The position numbers and the translations under genes were made by a program. From positions 268,501-332,500 of the forward strand of contig JACSYO010000016.1 of NCBI GenBank assembly GCA_016806645.1: 64,000 bases of DNA, in the 5' to 3' direction. The stretch's first letter is position 1. Every line of letters begins with the position of its first letter. Positions 1-11,112 of the stretch are shown here, piece after piece. The notes under the pieces were generated by a model. The model was not told the DNA's origin, ran no database searches, and saw only the letters and a list, made by a program, of their open reading frames with translations. The DNA is from Ophiodon elongatus (lineage: Eukaryota; Chordata; Actinopteri; Perciformes; Hexagrammidae).

Positions 1-1458
1 ACATATTTCATTTACTGTCCCAGGTGGCGTTGTCCCCTCCGTTGTAGAACAAACACACCCAAACTGCTCCTCCTGGAAGCAGACACCCGACACCCTTGCC
101 TTATCCTGGGGCTTTGTATCTATAGTACAAACCTGAGAGTGGCTCTCGGACAGTCCTCTGTTGGAGCTCTCTTGACACAGAGTTCGTGAACAGCAAATAT
201 CCAACTTGTGTGACAATATACTGACTGTATCGAATGTGTCTCTGAGCTTTGCTGAATTTGTGTTATGAGGGTCTGTGCATTTTGTCTCAGATTTCGAGTG
301 TGCTCTCGTACAAATACTGTCAGGTAATTGTACATTTAATAGGTCGGTGAAATGTGTATCAGCTATGCATGTGTTGTCTTTCCAGTTACTCATTTTGTGA
401 TGATTTTCATTACAATATGTCCCCACACTTGGGCACAAATCCCTCTTGATCTTGTCCACTTTTAGAGCCTGTATGTCTTTGTCTTCATTGATTATACGCC
501 TGTGTTCTAAATGGGCTCTCTGTCTGTGATGTCTATCATTACAGTCGCAGTTGCATCTATGCAAGCTTGTGTTTTTCTTTACAGAGTAAGTTCTGAGTAA
601 TTCAAGATTCTCTACATCCTGAACTTTATATATTTCTAATCTTTCTCTGTCTGTCTTCTCTATGTTTTTACCGTCTTTGTTTCCTGTCTGTATGCTTGTG
701 CTCTGTTCGTGTCTGATTTGCTGTTGTGCCTCCACAATCTTGTCCTCTGTGGTATCGAGATGTATTATGCATGTTTCTGAGTCTGTCGATTCATTCAGTC
801 TGATGGGATTGCTTTCTTCAGGTTGTGCATGCAATTTCACTTCCTGAGTGTCTGGTGGATTATTTAATTTCTTGTCAAAGGTGTCTGTGTTGTGTTGGCT
901 TTGTACATGTAAACTGTATGGATCCGTGCTAACCTTGACTTGAGTTTCTTTGCAAACAGTCTGTGAACTGGACAGTTCATGGGGCAAGTCTTGTTTTAGT
1001 TCTTCTGTACTTGGACAGGGTCGAATCTGAACTGCGCACAGGCCTCTAGTGCTGAGCTTCGAGGGAATATTAGGGTCTACATGGTTCTCTGGGCTTTTTC
1101 TCCTGCTACATCTAAATCGTCCAACATGTGTCTCTGTGGGATCGCTGCAGTTGTCCTTGGCTGTCACTGACTCTCTCCATCTGTTTTTTCTCTGCCCAGT
1201 GCGGAAGGTGTTGCCTGTCGCTCGCCGACCAAGGCAGGTCCCCTCAAGACCTAGCAAAGCATCCAGAGAGTCCTCCCCATCCAGACTAAAATCAGACAGA
1301 GTGTCGCTGTGCCAAGAGTTGGAGTCAAAATACTTAGCACGTGTGTCACCCTCTCCTTTTCGTCTCTCACGCCATTCCAGGGGGTCAACTCCCAAATCCC
1401 CTCCCTCTAAGCCTAATCCTTCAGAGCGGTGCGGAGAGTGTTCAAGGGCTTCCTGGGG
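1..1458 (-). CDS. Large internal coding exon of an unidentified host gene (partial, runs off left edge)
   Basis: Read on the minus strand, every triplet from 1560 down to base 1 lacks a stop (520 codons), far longer than chance allows. There is no ATG in the first ~350 codons, so this is an exon rather than an intronless gene. A pyrimidine-rich tract ending CCACAG places the acceptor at 1459-1460, giving an exon of at least 486 codons in phase 0 that continues past base 1. The translation begins PQEALEHSPHRSEGLGLEGG, carries an acidic Ser/Asp/Leu block (YFDSNSWHSDTLSDFSLDGE), then turns hydrophilic and Ser/Thr/Lys-rich with scattered Cys, including a Cys/His cluster (HRCNCDCNDRHHRQ) and a Cys-containing stretch near the edge. 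No domain is recognised. It may follow the exon at 2630-2710. The open frame is seen directly, the acceptor is inferred, and the function is unknown. Confidence 0.75.
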
Positions 1459-2629
1459 CTGTGGACACAGTAAAGAAGAAGAGTGTGAGATCAACAAGGG
1501 GTTGAACACAATGCTAGTAAGAATCTCAAAGCTGATCTTGTTACAGCGACTGATGAGCCATCATTTAGAAGGCAATGTGTAAAGTATTGACTTTAACCCT
1601 CAGTTGGTCAACCAAATAAACAAGTTCAAAGACATACAATATTTAAAAGTACCAACCATCTCAAATCACTTAGTGTAAAATTGAGTGTTCAAACTTTCTT
1701 AGTTAGCAAACATGATTTTGAGAAAAATGAAAGATGAAAATGTAATTATTTCAGTCCATTATCTGGCAAATCTATTGTTTTGTTATAAAGTTAAACTAAA
1801 ACTTGATTTCTCGTTTTTTTTGTACGGAAATATCAATTATAAATGATACTATAGCTGTTTGTGAATACTCTTTTTTCACATTTTGAAAGTGAATTTTATT
1901 TTTGTTAAGGGAATAAAATTGTTATTGGACATATATGACATTTACTGAGAGACAGAGTTACTAGGAGACACTGTCAAGTTATGTGCTGCACTAAAAACTG
2001 CAGAATGCCATACTGTATAGACTATGAGGGTTAGCTTCCACAACTACCATTAGCAGCATTACTTTAACTTAAGTTTGTACTCCACTCAGAGAGTGGAAGC
2101 TATTTAACCTAGCCTGCTAACGTTAGCCTTCATTCCCACTAGACTTTGCTCTGTGATGCTATTTCAACACTTGTACTGTACGTTACTCTGTATGTTTATC
2201 TGTCATTAAAACCATAGGAAAATGCATGAGGTCATGGAGTAGAGTACTGATTTCTAAGTTCAAAGAAGGGGAGCAACATTGGCCTCCTAGCTTAATAACT
2301 GCTTGCTTAGTTGTGAAATTGAAGCATAACATTAACCATTATACTGCCAACCCACACAGACATGGCACTGGTCAAATTTAAGTACTAACAGAGTCAGTTG
2401 GAACCACAAAATCATTGCAACAAATAATTTTGATGATTACAATTTTGACCGTCAAGTCAAAACAAACAAGATAAACACTGATTTGTTTGCAAAATCGTGT
2501 TACAGGTGACACTGTTCCTGAAACAATCACAAATGTTCGCCATATTGCTGTTGCTTTGAGCAAAAGTTTATTATCTCAAGTAACAAGTTGTTCTTTCTCT
2601 CTCTCTCTAAATGTCAGCGTTTTACTTAC
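1459..2629. other. Probable intron, no other feature seen
   Basis: AT-rich sequence between the two candidate exons. A short inverted pair, TAGCTTCCAC and GTGGAAGCTA, occurs near 2031-2102. No coding frame or recognised repeat was found. Confidence 0.4.
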
Positions 2630-2710
2630 TTTCCAGCGCTTCAATGCATCAGCTGTATCCAACACCAGAGCACACAGGCAAGCAGCAAACCAGCTCAGCA
2701 CTGCTCCCAT
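2630..2710 (-). CDS. Candidate first coding exon with signal peptide
   Basis: The minus strand has an ATG at 2710 in a strong context (GACGCCATGGGA), followed by 27 codons starting MGAVLSWFAACLCALVLD and ending ADALKRWK. This is a short N-terminus with a hydrophobic core like a signal peptide, plausibly cleaved near TADA. The frame then meets AAA|GTAAGT, a strong donor (GT on plus bases 2628-2629). The exon ends in phase 0, the same phase in which the large exon at 1-1458 starts, so the two could splice across a ~1.17 kb intron to make a secreted or membrane protein. In-frame upstream ATGs at 2755 and 2740 lie in a GT-rich stretch and look like leader. No acceptor upstream of the ATG was pinned down. 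The join is inferred from phase only. Confidence 0.4.
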
Positions 2711-4544
2711 GGCGTCCCACACACATACGCTCACACACATGACCACACAGGTCATACACACAGTCGCAGGGTCTCCTGTTTTCTGATACTACATGCCTGT
2801 AGCTTCCCTCTGCACTCGTCCTCTTTTGTCTTTGTGTTCATCTTCTGTGATCATCAATCGCGGTTGAGCCAAGTCTTCCATTACAGATCCACCCCTTTCT
2901 CTATCTACCTGCAGTGACTGGCCTTAACGTAACACCTTACAGCCAGAAAACTGCACACACAGGCAGAAGCAGATCTTCCCTTTTCACTGCATGTCTAAGA
3001 TGTGGTCCTTCTACAGCAGACAGGATTAATCCGACCTCAAAACAGCAGGTACACAGTGACCGCTGTGTCTCAATAACGAGGAAAGACATTAAGAAGCCCT
3101 GCTATAAATACAGAGCTGCAACTTGTGGCAGTGCAGGGTGCATTACAACTCAACTCAAGGACAAGTAACCTTAATGCAAGCTAACTCAAATCACATTAGG
3201 AAAAAATAGCACCAAAAGGGTTGTATATTTAAACAGTAGCATGGTCTGCACAATACCCTATCAAACTCAGTTGTCTATCAAACTGCCATGCTTGATCATA
3301 GAATGTTTTGGATAGAATTCAATCCCTATACACTAGTTCTCCAATATATTTTGGAAAAATAAAAAATATCATGACATTACCAGACTTCAACCTTTAAAGT
3401 AAACCAAGAAAAGTAGTGTTATAGTAATCATTATCTTTCAAACAGTGGGCCACATTTTAAATATCCATTTCCACCAATGATAGAAGAATTAGTTAACAAA
3501 ACAAGCTCCAGTCATCTCTCACGTCATTACTCACGAACTCGTTGGCACACAGTGGACCTTGAGTTAAGAAAGTTTTGTCAGGGCTGTTGGTCAAGGTCAA
3601 GAATAAATTGTAAAGCTCAAAAAATACTTGTTTTTCTTTTTTTACAGTTTGTGGTTATTGCCTCACCTTTTAGACATTAATGAGTTGGATGGTTTTTGTC
3701 CCCATATATTTACCATGGGACCATGTGAAATGTTTCTCGCAAGCAGATTGACAGAAAAGCAACACTGCTGGCTTTTGAGCTACTGTAGTATCTATTTGGG
3801 AAGTTCCTATAAACGACCGGAAAATAAGGATGAAAATGTATCCAGATAACCACTGAAACGTATGCATCGATTCTGACTTTGTTCGCTCTCTAACCTTTTG
3901 TTAAGATAACAGAGGTATTTAACTACTATTTTCTTCTATAAAAGATCTATGTTTGCTTAAAGAAGAAACTTTTGTCACAGTTCACAATGGTTATTGGTTC
4001 ATTCAACCAATATTTTACAATCAATAGCAGAGGACTCTATGTTGCTTGGCAGACATGTTGGTCTTAGTTGTGATGTACTGTTCATTATAGTGTACACATA
4101 AGTAATGATCCACTCTGATGAGAGATGCAGCAGTTATAAAGTGATACATCAATGTATCTACCCAACCATGACCCCCGTCAGCCTGAAGGGTGGGACTAAA
4201 ACAGTAGAACTCCAACCAATTATTTGATCCAGATAGGCTCCATTCACAGAGTAGCTGCTATTTTCTGCTAATTAATTAGAGTTGAGTGTCTTAAAGAAGC
4301 TTAAAGGCTTAGCAGAGCTCCCTCTCTCGCAAATAGTGGAGTGGCTGATTGAGGCAGAACACTATGACTCTTCACCACAGTTATCCAAGCGTGCGTGATC
4401 CATGGTATTATCGCTGTAGCAGGCAGAGTTTGCACTTCTGACTGAGCACAATAACTGAGAGACCCTCTCTATGAAACCAACAACTCTATAGGACTCACTG
4501 AACTGGAAAATAGAAGCTCTCATTTAACTGCCTATATGAACAAA
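2711..4544. other. Unassigned AT-rich noncoding sequence
   Basis: Short unsupported frames only. A TATA-like string (CTATAAATAC, 3101-3110) is present on the plus strand with nothing downstream to support it. No repeat family was recognised. Confidence 0.4.
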
Positions 4545-4622
4545 CATGTTAACTGAAGACTGGGCCATTGTAGATTTTGTTCTTAATGACTCGCCTGGTT
4601 AAAAAAAGGTTAAATAAAAACT
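4545..4622 (+). mobile_element. 3' tail of a CR1/L2-type LINE
   Basis: The string ACTGGGCCATTGTAGATTTT followed by a CGCCTGGTTAAA / AGGTTAAATAAAA ending is the usual 3' terminus of an abundant fish CR1/L2-type LINE. It is the complement of the tail of the larger copy near 6.8 kb, which contains TTTATTTAACCAG. Only the last ~80 bases are recognisable; no coding sequence remains upstream. Confidence 0.5.
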
Positions 4623-5589
4623 AAAGAAGTGGGGTATTTGACTGCATTTTCTTAAATTGTTTAATGATTTGAAAATCTGTACTGTGTCTTTTGTGTCTGA
4701 AAACTAGAGTGCTAATTCTAAGGATTATATAGGGGTCAAACTCGGCATATTTTCATGGATCGGTAACGGCTTTTATAAAGCCGATCAAAATCCCTGCTTT
4801 GTGTTACTTTTCCTCTACTGCTGTTCTGCAAGGAAACACTGGCACTCTGAGATTCTTTATGAATGAAAAGTGCGTTACAAATTAAATGCATTATTATTAT
4901 TATTATTACTGTCCAGGGAAACAAAAGAAGGAAATTTGGAAATTACAAACATATTGTCGCCTGGAAGGTGAGTAAGATGGAACCTGATATTAGCTTCAGC
5001 AGAACTTGATGCATTTTTATACAGAGCAAGGACTGTAAACTTCGTCCCACATCACCAACGACCCTCCAACAACCTTCCGAACACAACTCCCAGAAGCTGC
5101 CTCCACAATGAAGGTTTTCAAAATGGCCCACTAGGATTCAATGTTTAAAATGTCTGTGGGTTTCAATTTGACTAAATAATGACTACGAAGTTGTATTACT
5201 GCAAAAATTCAGATGTTTTTGTAACTCTTCATATCTGTGCATATCTAAATAGTGAGTGAAGACAGTATTAGAGAAGATGTCTTACCTGTGCTACCTCAAC
5301 AGTGTGGCAACTAATTTACATACTGAGCTGTATACACTCTCTTTTTAACCATTATTGCAACAGTAGACAAACATAAACATAAATTATTGATTATTCTTGA
5401 CGTCATCAGAAGAAGATTCAGTAACTACTGTGATATGGTATCCTGGTTGGCAGGACAACCAGGTGTGTGCAACAAATTAAATAAATAGTAACAAATGCCA
5501 CATTATCAGATCCTTTCAGCTGCTCTGATCATCCACAGAGACATTTTGACTTCATCTTGACTTCACTATTTCCTGACAAACAAGTGTAT
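4623..5589. other. Unassigned noncoding sequence
   Basis: Nothing beyond short chance frames and a (TTA)n stretch near 4890-4908. Confidence 0.4.
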
Positions 5590-5866
5590 CCATCCACCCA
5601 GCACTTCTGTGCTGTTGTTATTATAGCACAATTGTACCATATCTGGAAACTTCAGTGTCACTGTGATGATAAGACTTAAAAAGCATGTCAATTCTTGAGT
5701 TATGGCTCAAGAAAAAAGATTTTGTGAGGATGCAGTGACCTATGACCACCAAATTCTCACCAGTTCATCCTTGAGGCCAGGTGGAGTTTGTGCCAAATTT
5801 GAAGAAATTCCCTCAATACCCTCCTAAGACATCTGGACGGACAACCCAAAAATATAAAACAATGTT
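5590..5866 (+). repeat. Interspersed repeat (family not named)
   Basis: The wording ATGACCACCAAATTCTCACC, then GTTCATCCTTGAGGCCA, TTTGTGCCAAATTTGAAGAA, ATTCCCTCAA and a GGACGGACAACCC end matches a repeat I know to be frequent in teleost genomes. Its superfamily is unknown to me. The 63-codon minus-strand frame across it is not a gene. Confidence 0.5.
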
Positions 5867-6595
5867 TGTTCACATCAGACAGTAGATCCAGCCCCTCACA
5901 TCCACACTGCATGTGGTGATACAAAGTGGTGAGGGAGAACTTCCTTACTCGCACAACAAATGCAGATTGACTTTACTCATATCAGAAACAAAACTTTCTA
6001 ATTTATAAATAACACAAACACACGATACCTGTCTTTAGATGAGTCTTTGATCTAGGTTTTCATCTTTCTCTCCCTCGTCTCTCTCATTTCTCTCTCGTCT
6101 GTCAACTGTAGCCATGGCGTCCTGTTGCTCCACAGAGCCAGTGTTTCCTCCTGACGACACCACCCACACCCAGCATGGAGAGAATGTGGACGTGGGTGCT
6201 GCAGTCACACTGATGTGTTGGGGCCCTGAGGACAGCTGGCTATTGTGCCAGTAGGGCTCCACTGAGTTCACACATACATACACACAGTTTGGATGAACAC
6301 ACACACACACATGCACACCAACGAGGCAAATCTTTTTCTTCTCTGAGACACAATGTTCCTCGTTCTGTGACCAAGCCTTTACCTTACCGCACCCGGTACT
6401 GAACCTGACTTCTACTCCACCGATTCACAAATAACATTCTTCAAACTCAACTGATGTTCTTTGTGTAAGGACAGAATAGCAAGTGCCTGACATCTGGGCA
6501 GCATCAATTACTCATGCTGATACTTTACAACGCTTATAAGCCAGCCACACACACATGCAGAGCTTAACTAGCAGTGTCTGGGAGAGGGTGTAGAG
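5867..6595. other. Noncoding flank; holds the possible leader exon
   Basis: Short (CA)n run at about 6294-6318. Apart from the weak donor and TATA-like signals described for the minus strand, nothing is recognised. Confidence 0.35.
6029..6545 (-). promoter_or_regulatory. Possible 5' leader exon and TATA-like element of the left-edge gene
   Basis: On the minus strand a GGCTTATAAGC box lies at plus 6532-6542. About 500 bases downstream, CAG|GTATCG at 6029 could act as a splice donor. The stretch between holds several short ATG frames and no long coding frame, as a 5' UTR would. The link to the exon at 2710 is speculative; RNA evidence would be needed. Confidence 0.15.
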
Positions 6596-6804
6596 TTATG
6601 GTGAGTTCACACCAAAAGCTTTTTTGCGTCAGTTTACTCGCCGGACTATTTGTGGTTATTTCGCGTCATTCGCTTTTTCACTTTTCCGCTTTTTCGCGCT
6701 AGACGCACCTGCCGGAGAGGGGGCGTGGCTTATCTCCACGGAAATGGTTCATTTCTGCCATCCACCGTGGAAGAAATAACCTCTATTTCTGCTTTGTACA
6801 TAAT

Positions 6805-8090
6805 TCTTTTATTATTAAACCTTTATTTAACCAGATAAGTCCCATTGAGATTAAAAATCTCTTTTTCGAGGGAGACCTGGCCAAGACAGGCAGCAACATA
6901 AGAAACACATAGTTAGACAGAAAAACACAGAACAAGAAAAAGAAAAGTTAAAAGACAGTGACATAACCGAGTTAATTTAAGAAACATTTACATTTTAGGG
7001 AACCTGCCTCTATTTCTTTAATTTTATATTTATAAGCAGTAAGTGGTATCAGTTCTTTGAGTTTTAAATCATTCTGCAACATGTACCATGATGAGGGTGC
7101 AGAGTACACAAAAGCCCTTTTTCCCATTTCCGTTCTGACATTTGGGACAGTGAGCATAAGGAAGTCCTGAGAACGCAAAGAGTAATGTCCGACACTTTTC
7201 TGCATGATGAAAACACACAGGTAGTTTGGGAGCAGACCAAGGATTTCCCTTATAGATGAAGGTGTACCAATGACAGAGCCTATGGGTGGCCAAAGCAGCC
7301 CATCCTACCCAAGAGTATAACTCACAGTGGTGGAGTCAGAGCTTTACAATTGGTAATGAACCGCAGTGAAGCATAGTAAGCTGTGTCCACCATACGAAGA
7401 CAGTTAGCAGAGGCATGCATATAAAGAAGATCACCATAGTCCAACACAGGTAAAAAAGTAGCAGCAACTAATTGCTTTTTTACATTAGTTGAGAAGCACA
7501 GCTTATTTCGAAAATAAAAACCCAGTTTTAACCTCAACTTTTTCACCAGGTACTGCACATGTGGCTTAAAAGTGAGGGAGTCATCAATCAAAATACCCAG
7601 ATATTTATAAGAGTCAACAACCTCTAATTCACTTCCTTCATGAGTGACCACTGAAGGGATATTCTGTGGCCTACTCTGACAGTTTGAAAACAGCATAAGT
7701 TTTGTCTTATCTATATTTAGAACAAGTTTCAGTTGAAACAGGGTATTTTAAACAACATTAAAAGCTTTTTGCAAGAGATCAATTGCCTGCACAAGAGTTG
7801 TCGCACAGCAATATATCACAGTGTCATCAGCATAAAAGTGACAGTTTGCGTCCACCACATTTTGGCCCAGATTATTTATATAAGCAGTAAATAAAAGTGG
7901 ACCTAATACAGAGCCTTGTGGCACACCTTTACAGACGGCTGCAATATCAGAGGATAGACCCTCATATCTGATGCACTGAGACCTGTTCTCAAGGTAGCTC
8001 GTGAACCAAGCGACCGCTTGCTCCGAGAGCCCTGAGTTGCGAAGCATCAGCCTTAAAACATCATGGTCAACTGTGTAATACATGTTGTGG
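6805..8090 (-). mobile_element. 5'-truncated CR1/L2-clade LINE nested in the Harbinger-like element
   Basis: This is the 3' two-fifths of a non-LTR retrotransposon on the minus strand. It starts in mid reverse transcriptase near 8090 and ends with the characteristic 3' tail (complement of TTTATTTAACCAGATAAGTC near 6821). Target-site duplications could not be located. It lies entirely within the TIR-bounded element, so it inserted after that element. Confidence 0.7.
6972..8090 (-). pseudogene. Reverse transcriptase / C-terminal remnant of the CR1/L2 LINE
   Basis: Three pieces follow one another in different frames. At 7748-8090 the RT palm keeps TVDHDVL, GVPQGSVLGPLLF and the catalytic FYADDTVIY. 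At 7322-7696 the thumb region includes SYKYLGILIDDSLTFKPHV and LPVLDYGDLLYMHAS. At 6972-7205 the C-terminus includes YSLRSQDFLMLTVPNVRTEM. A stop (TTTAAACAACATT region, ~7745) and at least one frameshift separate them. The first eight residues before the RT part (MMFRRLWDF) belong to the surrounding element, not to the LINE. Endonuclease and 5' half are missing. It is dead, though the YADD motif is intact. Confidence 0.75.
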
Positions 8091-8452
8091 AAGTCCCACA
8101 AACGTCGGAACATCAAACGCCCTCATGTCTGGGTCCATAATATCATCCGTCGCCGCACACAGCTTCTCCAGGAGCTGCATCTGGAGGACTGCCGCTTCCA
8201 GTCTATCAACATCTCCTCCATAGTTTCTGTTTCAACAACGGTAGGACGTCAGTGATGACGGGCAGAGCTTCTCAACAGTGATTGGTTTTCACAACTCAGC
8301 GCCACACAAATTTTTCGCCCGAGTTGAAATATTTCAACTTGCGGCCGGCGAAAATTTGCGATATTCGCATCCATTCGCGTCTGTGCATTGACTTTGTATG
8401 TAGTCTACTCGCGCGAAAAATTCGCAACGCTTTTGGTGTGAGCGCATCTTTA

Positions 8453-8985
8453 GTGTTGGTAGACCGAGAACTACTCGTCCCCTCTCACTTTCCTCACCTT
8501 CTGTCACCTCAATTAACTACTGTTACCGCCCATCACATCACTACCACCCTCTCTCTGCCTTCCTTCTGGGGACGTCCCCAAATTGTTGCCTACTGTCTTG
8601 CATATCAGCAGAGAGGAGGAAGCTGATCTCTCGTCTGGAAGCTACCTGGAGTAAAGAAGGGGAGGAAGTGGTGGTGGTGGTGCGAGTCCCAGCTGGGTTG
8701 AATGTAAAGCCCAGTATCATGGAAGTTTGTAAAATAGTTCTATTGGTTTGTATCCAGAGACACGAATTGTCTCTTTTTTGTGTCGCTCAGCACAAAAATA
8801 ATGCCAATGAAAAGCCAATTAGGAGCGTTATTCGAGGTGGAGACATAAATTAAATCCATTCACGCGATTAAGCAACAGTCGGAGCAGGTGACGTACTCAA
8901 AAATATCCCAAAAAGATGACTAAGGTGGACGGGTCCAACAAGCAGAACTAGCAACCAGAAGACCGGTGTTCAACACCGCCTTGCG
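8453..8985. other. Unassigned flank
   Basis: No recognised gene or repeat; short chance frames only. Confidence 0.3.
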
Positions 8986-9215
8986 GATTTATGCTTGTGG
9001 ATTTGTTGCCGAAAGCTAAGGGTTGGTTTTGTTGTCTAAACCCTAACCGTTCGTGAATTTGTTGCCCAAACCTAACCGCTTGTGGATTTATCGCCTGACC
9101 CTAACCATTCATGTATTTTTTTCCTAAACCTAAGCGCAACCTTGATGTTTTTCCTTAACTTAACAAAGTGGTTTTGTTGCCTAAACCTAAGTTTAATTTT
9201 AACATTATGTCGTTC
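8986..9215. repeat. Degenerate minisatellite of ~29 bp units
   Basis: Units of the type GTGAATTTGTTGCCCAAACC plus TAACCGCTT recur five to seven times with drift (TTGTTGTCTAAACCCTAACC, TTATCGCCTGACCCTAACC, TTGTTGCCTAAACCTAAG). CCTAAACCTAA-type repeats are scattered widely in fish genomes. It is not a telomere array because the hexamer is not tandem. Confidence 0.6.
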
Positions 9216-9381
9216 TGAAAAGAATGTTGTGCAGAGGGAAACGAAAAAAACAGGCAATTTGTGTCCCCCTGAACACAAAACCAATAGAGTTTATTTTGTG
9301 ACTATTTCACAAATTGCCGGGAGACTGTGTTGGAATGTAATACCTGAATGTACACTAAAGCTCCGCAGATGTTACGTAGTC

Positions 9382-10832
9382 AATAAAAGTCAAACATTGG
9401 ACCATGTTTACACCACTATGGCTGAGGCATACAAAGCCATTCGCCTCCCTTACCCTTAAACCATCAGTGAAAACAGTTAAAGTGTGGCCAGAGGGAGCAG
9501 ACTACAGCACCAGTTTCAACACACGTACTGGAGTATGTTTGCCACTCAGGCCAACCTGGACACTCACACGGACATAGACTCTTTTGCTTCCTCTGTTCTG
9601 GACTACATCAGCACCAACATCAATAGTGTCACCTTCCTGAAACAGATTACAACGTTCCCAAATCAGAAGCCGTGGATGAACAGAGAGGTCCGCCTACTGC
9701 TGAAGGCACGCGACACCGCCTTCAGATCAGGTGAGAACGTCATCCAGAGCCAACCTGAAGAGGGGCATCAAGAGGGCCAAGCACAGCCACAAGCTAAGGA
9801 CTGAGGAGTACTTCAACAACAACTCCGACCCCCGACGCATGTGGCAAGGCATCCAGGCCATTATGTATTACAAACCCTCCAACACCACCCCCCCAACCAG
9901 CGACGCCTACCTCCCTGATGAGCTTAACAACTTCTATGCTCCAGAACAACCAGAAGACGGCCATCAAGACTTTGCCCCCTGTAGACCACCAGCCCCTCAC
10001 ACTTTCCCCCACTGACGTGTGTGCTGCGCTGAGCAAGATTAATGCACGTAAGGCTGCAGGCCCTGATGGCATCCCTGGATGCGTGCTCAGGACCTGTGCT
10101 GGGCAGCTGACTGGGGTCCTGACTGACATCTTCAACATGTCAATGGCCCAAGCAGCTGTACCCACATGCTTGAAAACCACCTCAATCGTGCCAGTGCCAA
10201 AGCACTCCACTGCAGCGAGCCTAAACGACTTCCGTCCTGTTGCACTCACCCACATCATCTTGAAGAGCTTCGAGAAGCTGGTCCTGGCTCATCTCAAAAC
10301 CTGCCTACCACCCACACTGGACCCCCTCCAATTTGCCTACCGTCAGAACAGGAGTACAGACAATGCTGTTCGTCGATTTCAGTTCAGCATTCAACACCAT
10401 TATCCCCTCCAAACTGAACACCAAACTAGGTGACCTTGGCATCAACACCTCCCTCTACTACTGGATTCTCTACTACTGGATACTCCCTCTACTACTGGAT
10501 TATCTACTACTGGATACTCCCTCTACTACTGGATACTGGATTTCCTAACCAACAGACCCTAGTATGTTAGTTTAGGCAATCACACCTACTCCACCCTCAC
10601 CCTGAACACTGGCGTTCCACAGGGCTGTGTGCCGAGTCCTCTCCTCTACTCCCTGTTCAACTATGACTGCACGCCTGTACATGGTTCCAATACCATTATC
10701 AAGTTTGCAGACGACACAGCGATGGTGGGCCTCATCAACAACAACGATGAGTCGGCCTACAGGTAGGAGGTCCGGCACCGGGCGGTGTGGTGCGCCAACA
10801 ACAACCTGGCCCTCAACACCAAAAAGACACAT
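9382..10832 (+). pseudogene. Endonuclease-end and reverse transcriptase remnant (Rex1-type)
   Basis: Successive frames are: endonuclease end (9382-9459); linker with TTFPNQKPWMNREVRLLLKA (9484-9740); SRANLKRGIKRAKHSHK (9731-9950); RT fingers with INARKAAGPDGIPG, KTTSIVPVPKHSTAASLNDF and LDPLQFAYRQNRSTDNAV (9918-10380); then FVDFSSAFNTIIPSKL. The catalytic FADD is intact at 10704-10715. GVPQGCVPSPLLY shows a Leu-to-Pro change. At least four frameshifts, a deletion after NRSTDNAV, a local repeat expansion and a stop before EVRHRAVWC make it non-functional. Minus-strand frames across it are shadows. Confidence 0.8.
10443..10545 (+). repeat. Local tandem expansion inside the RT frame
   Basis: CTCTACTACTGGATACTCC-type units of about 20-37 bp repeat four to five times where a normal RT of this family has a single SLxxWILDFLT segment. 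The frame shifts through the array (YYWI, then LLLD). Confidence 0.75.
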
Positions 10833-10859
10833 TACTAGCCTTTGTTTTTTCTTACAGTG

Positions 10860-11112
10860 ATGGTCCTCTGGCTTTCAACCAGGCAACTTTGGCCTGCCAT
10901 TTGTTTTATCACAGTGACTGTTGGATGGGGACAATCACTAGCCGTGCTCTTAATAAAGGTTAATTAAAATGCCCAACTAGCGTGTACAGAGTTTAGGGTC
11001 CAACACAAACAGACCTCAAAATTAATTTGTATGTATAAAAACCCCTGAACTATCTTTGGGCCTCAAACCTCACCATTTATTAACAAAGTAGATTGACGAA
11101 GCAGCCATGCAC
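10860..11112. other. Unassigned spacer
   Basis: Nothing recognised between the LINE break and the SINE. Confidence 0.3.

Larger units (their letters stand above)
6599..8449. mobile_element. Harbinger/PIF-like DNA transposon, split by a LINE
   Basis: The ends are imperfect terminal inverted repeats. TGGTGAGTTCACACCAAAAG at 6599 and the complement of CTTTTGGTGTGAGCGCATCT at 8430-8449 share about 16 of 21 positions, including the block TCACACCAAAAGC. They are flanked by TTA at 6596-6598 and 8450-8452, the 3 bp duplication usual for PIF/Harbinger. Both subterminal regions are rich in CG and TTTTCGCG-like words, unlike the flanks. Bases 8110-8230, read on the minus strand, keep an open fragment (VDRLEAAVLQMQLLEKLCAA) that may be leftover element coding sequence. 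The middle is occupied by a LINE. Superfamily assignment rests on TIR style and TSD length only. Confidence 0.5.
9340..10832 (+). mobile_element. Rex1/CR1-L2-superfamily LINE, truncated at both ends
   Basis: A plus-strand non-LTR element starts in the last part of its endonuclease (TLDHVYTTMAEAYKAI) and stops in the RT after NNNLALNTKKT near 10832, so the thumb, C-terminus and 3' UTR are gone. It is of the same kind as the copies at 13.5-15.4 kb and 55.1 kb but is not identical to them. Confidence 0.75.

Noticed and set aside
1049..1582. 177-codon plus-strand frame
   Set aside because: Antisense shadow of the long minus-strand exon frame; no motif and no splice or start support.
3101..3110. 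TATA-box-like CTATAAATAC on plus strand
   Set aside because: No downstream exon, start or conserved element to support a promoter.
9001..9210. CCCTAA words suggesting interstitial telomere repeats
   Set aside because: The hexamer occurs once per ~29 bp unit and is not tandem.
9794..10258. 154-codon minus-strand frame
   Set aside because: Antisense to the Rex1-type RT, whose motifs are all on the plus strand.
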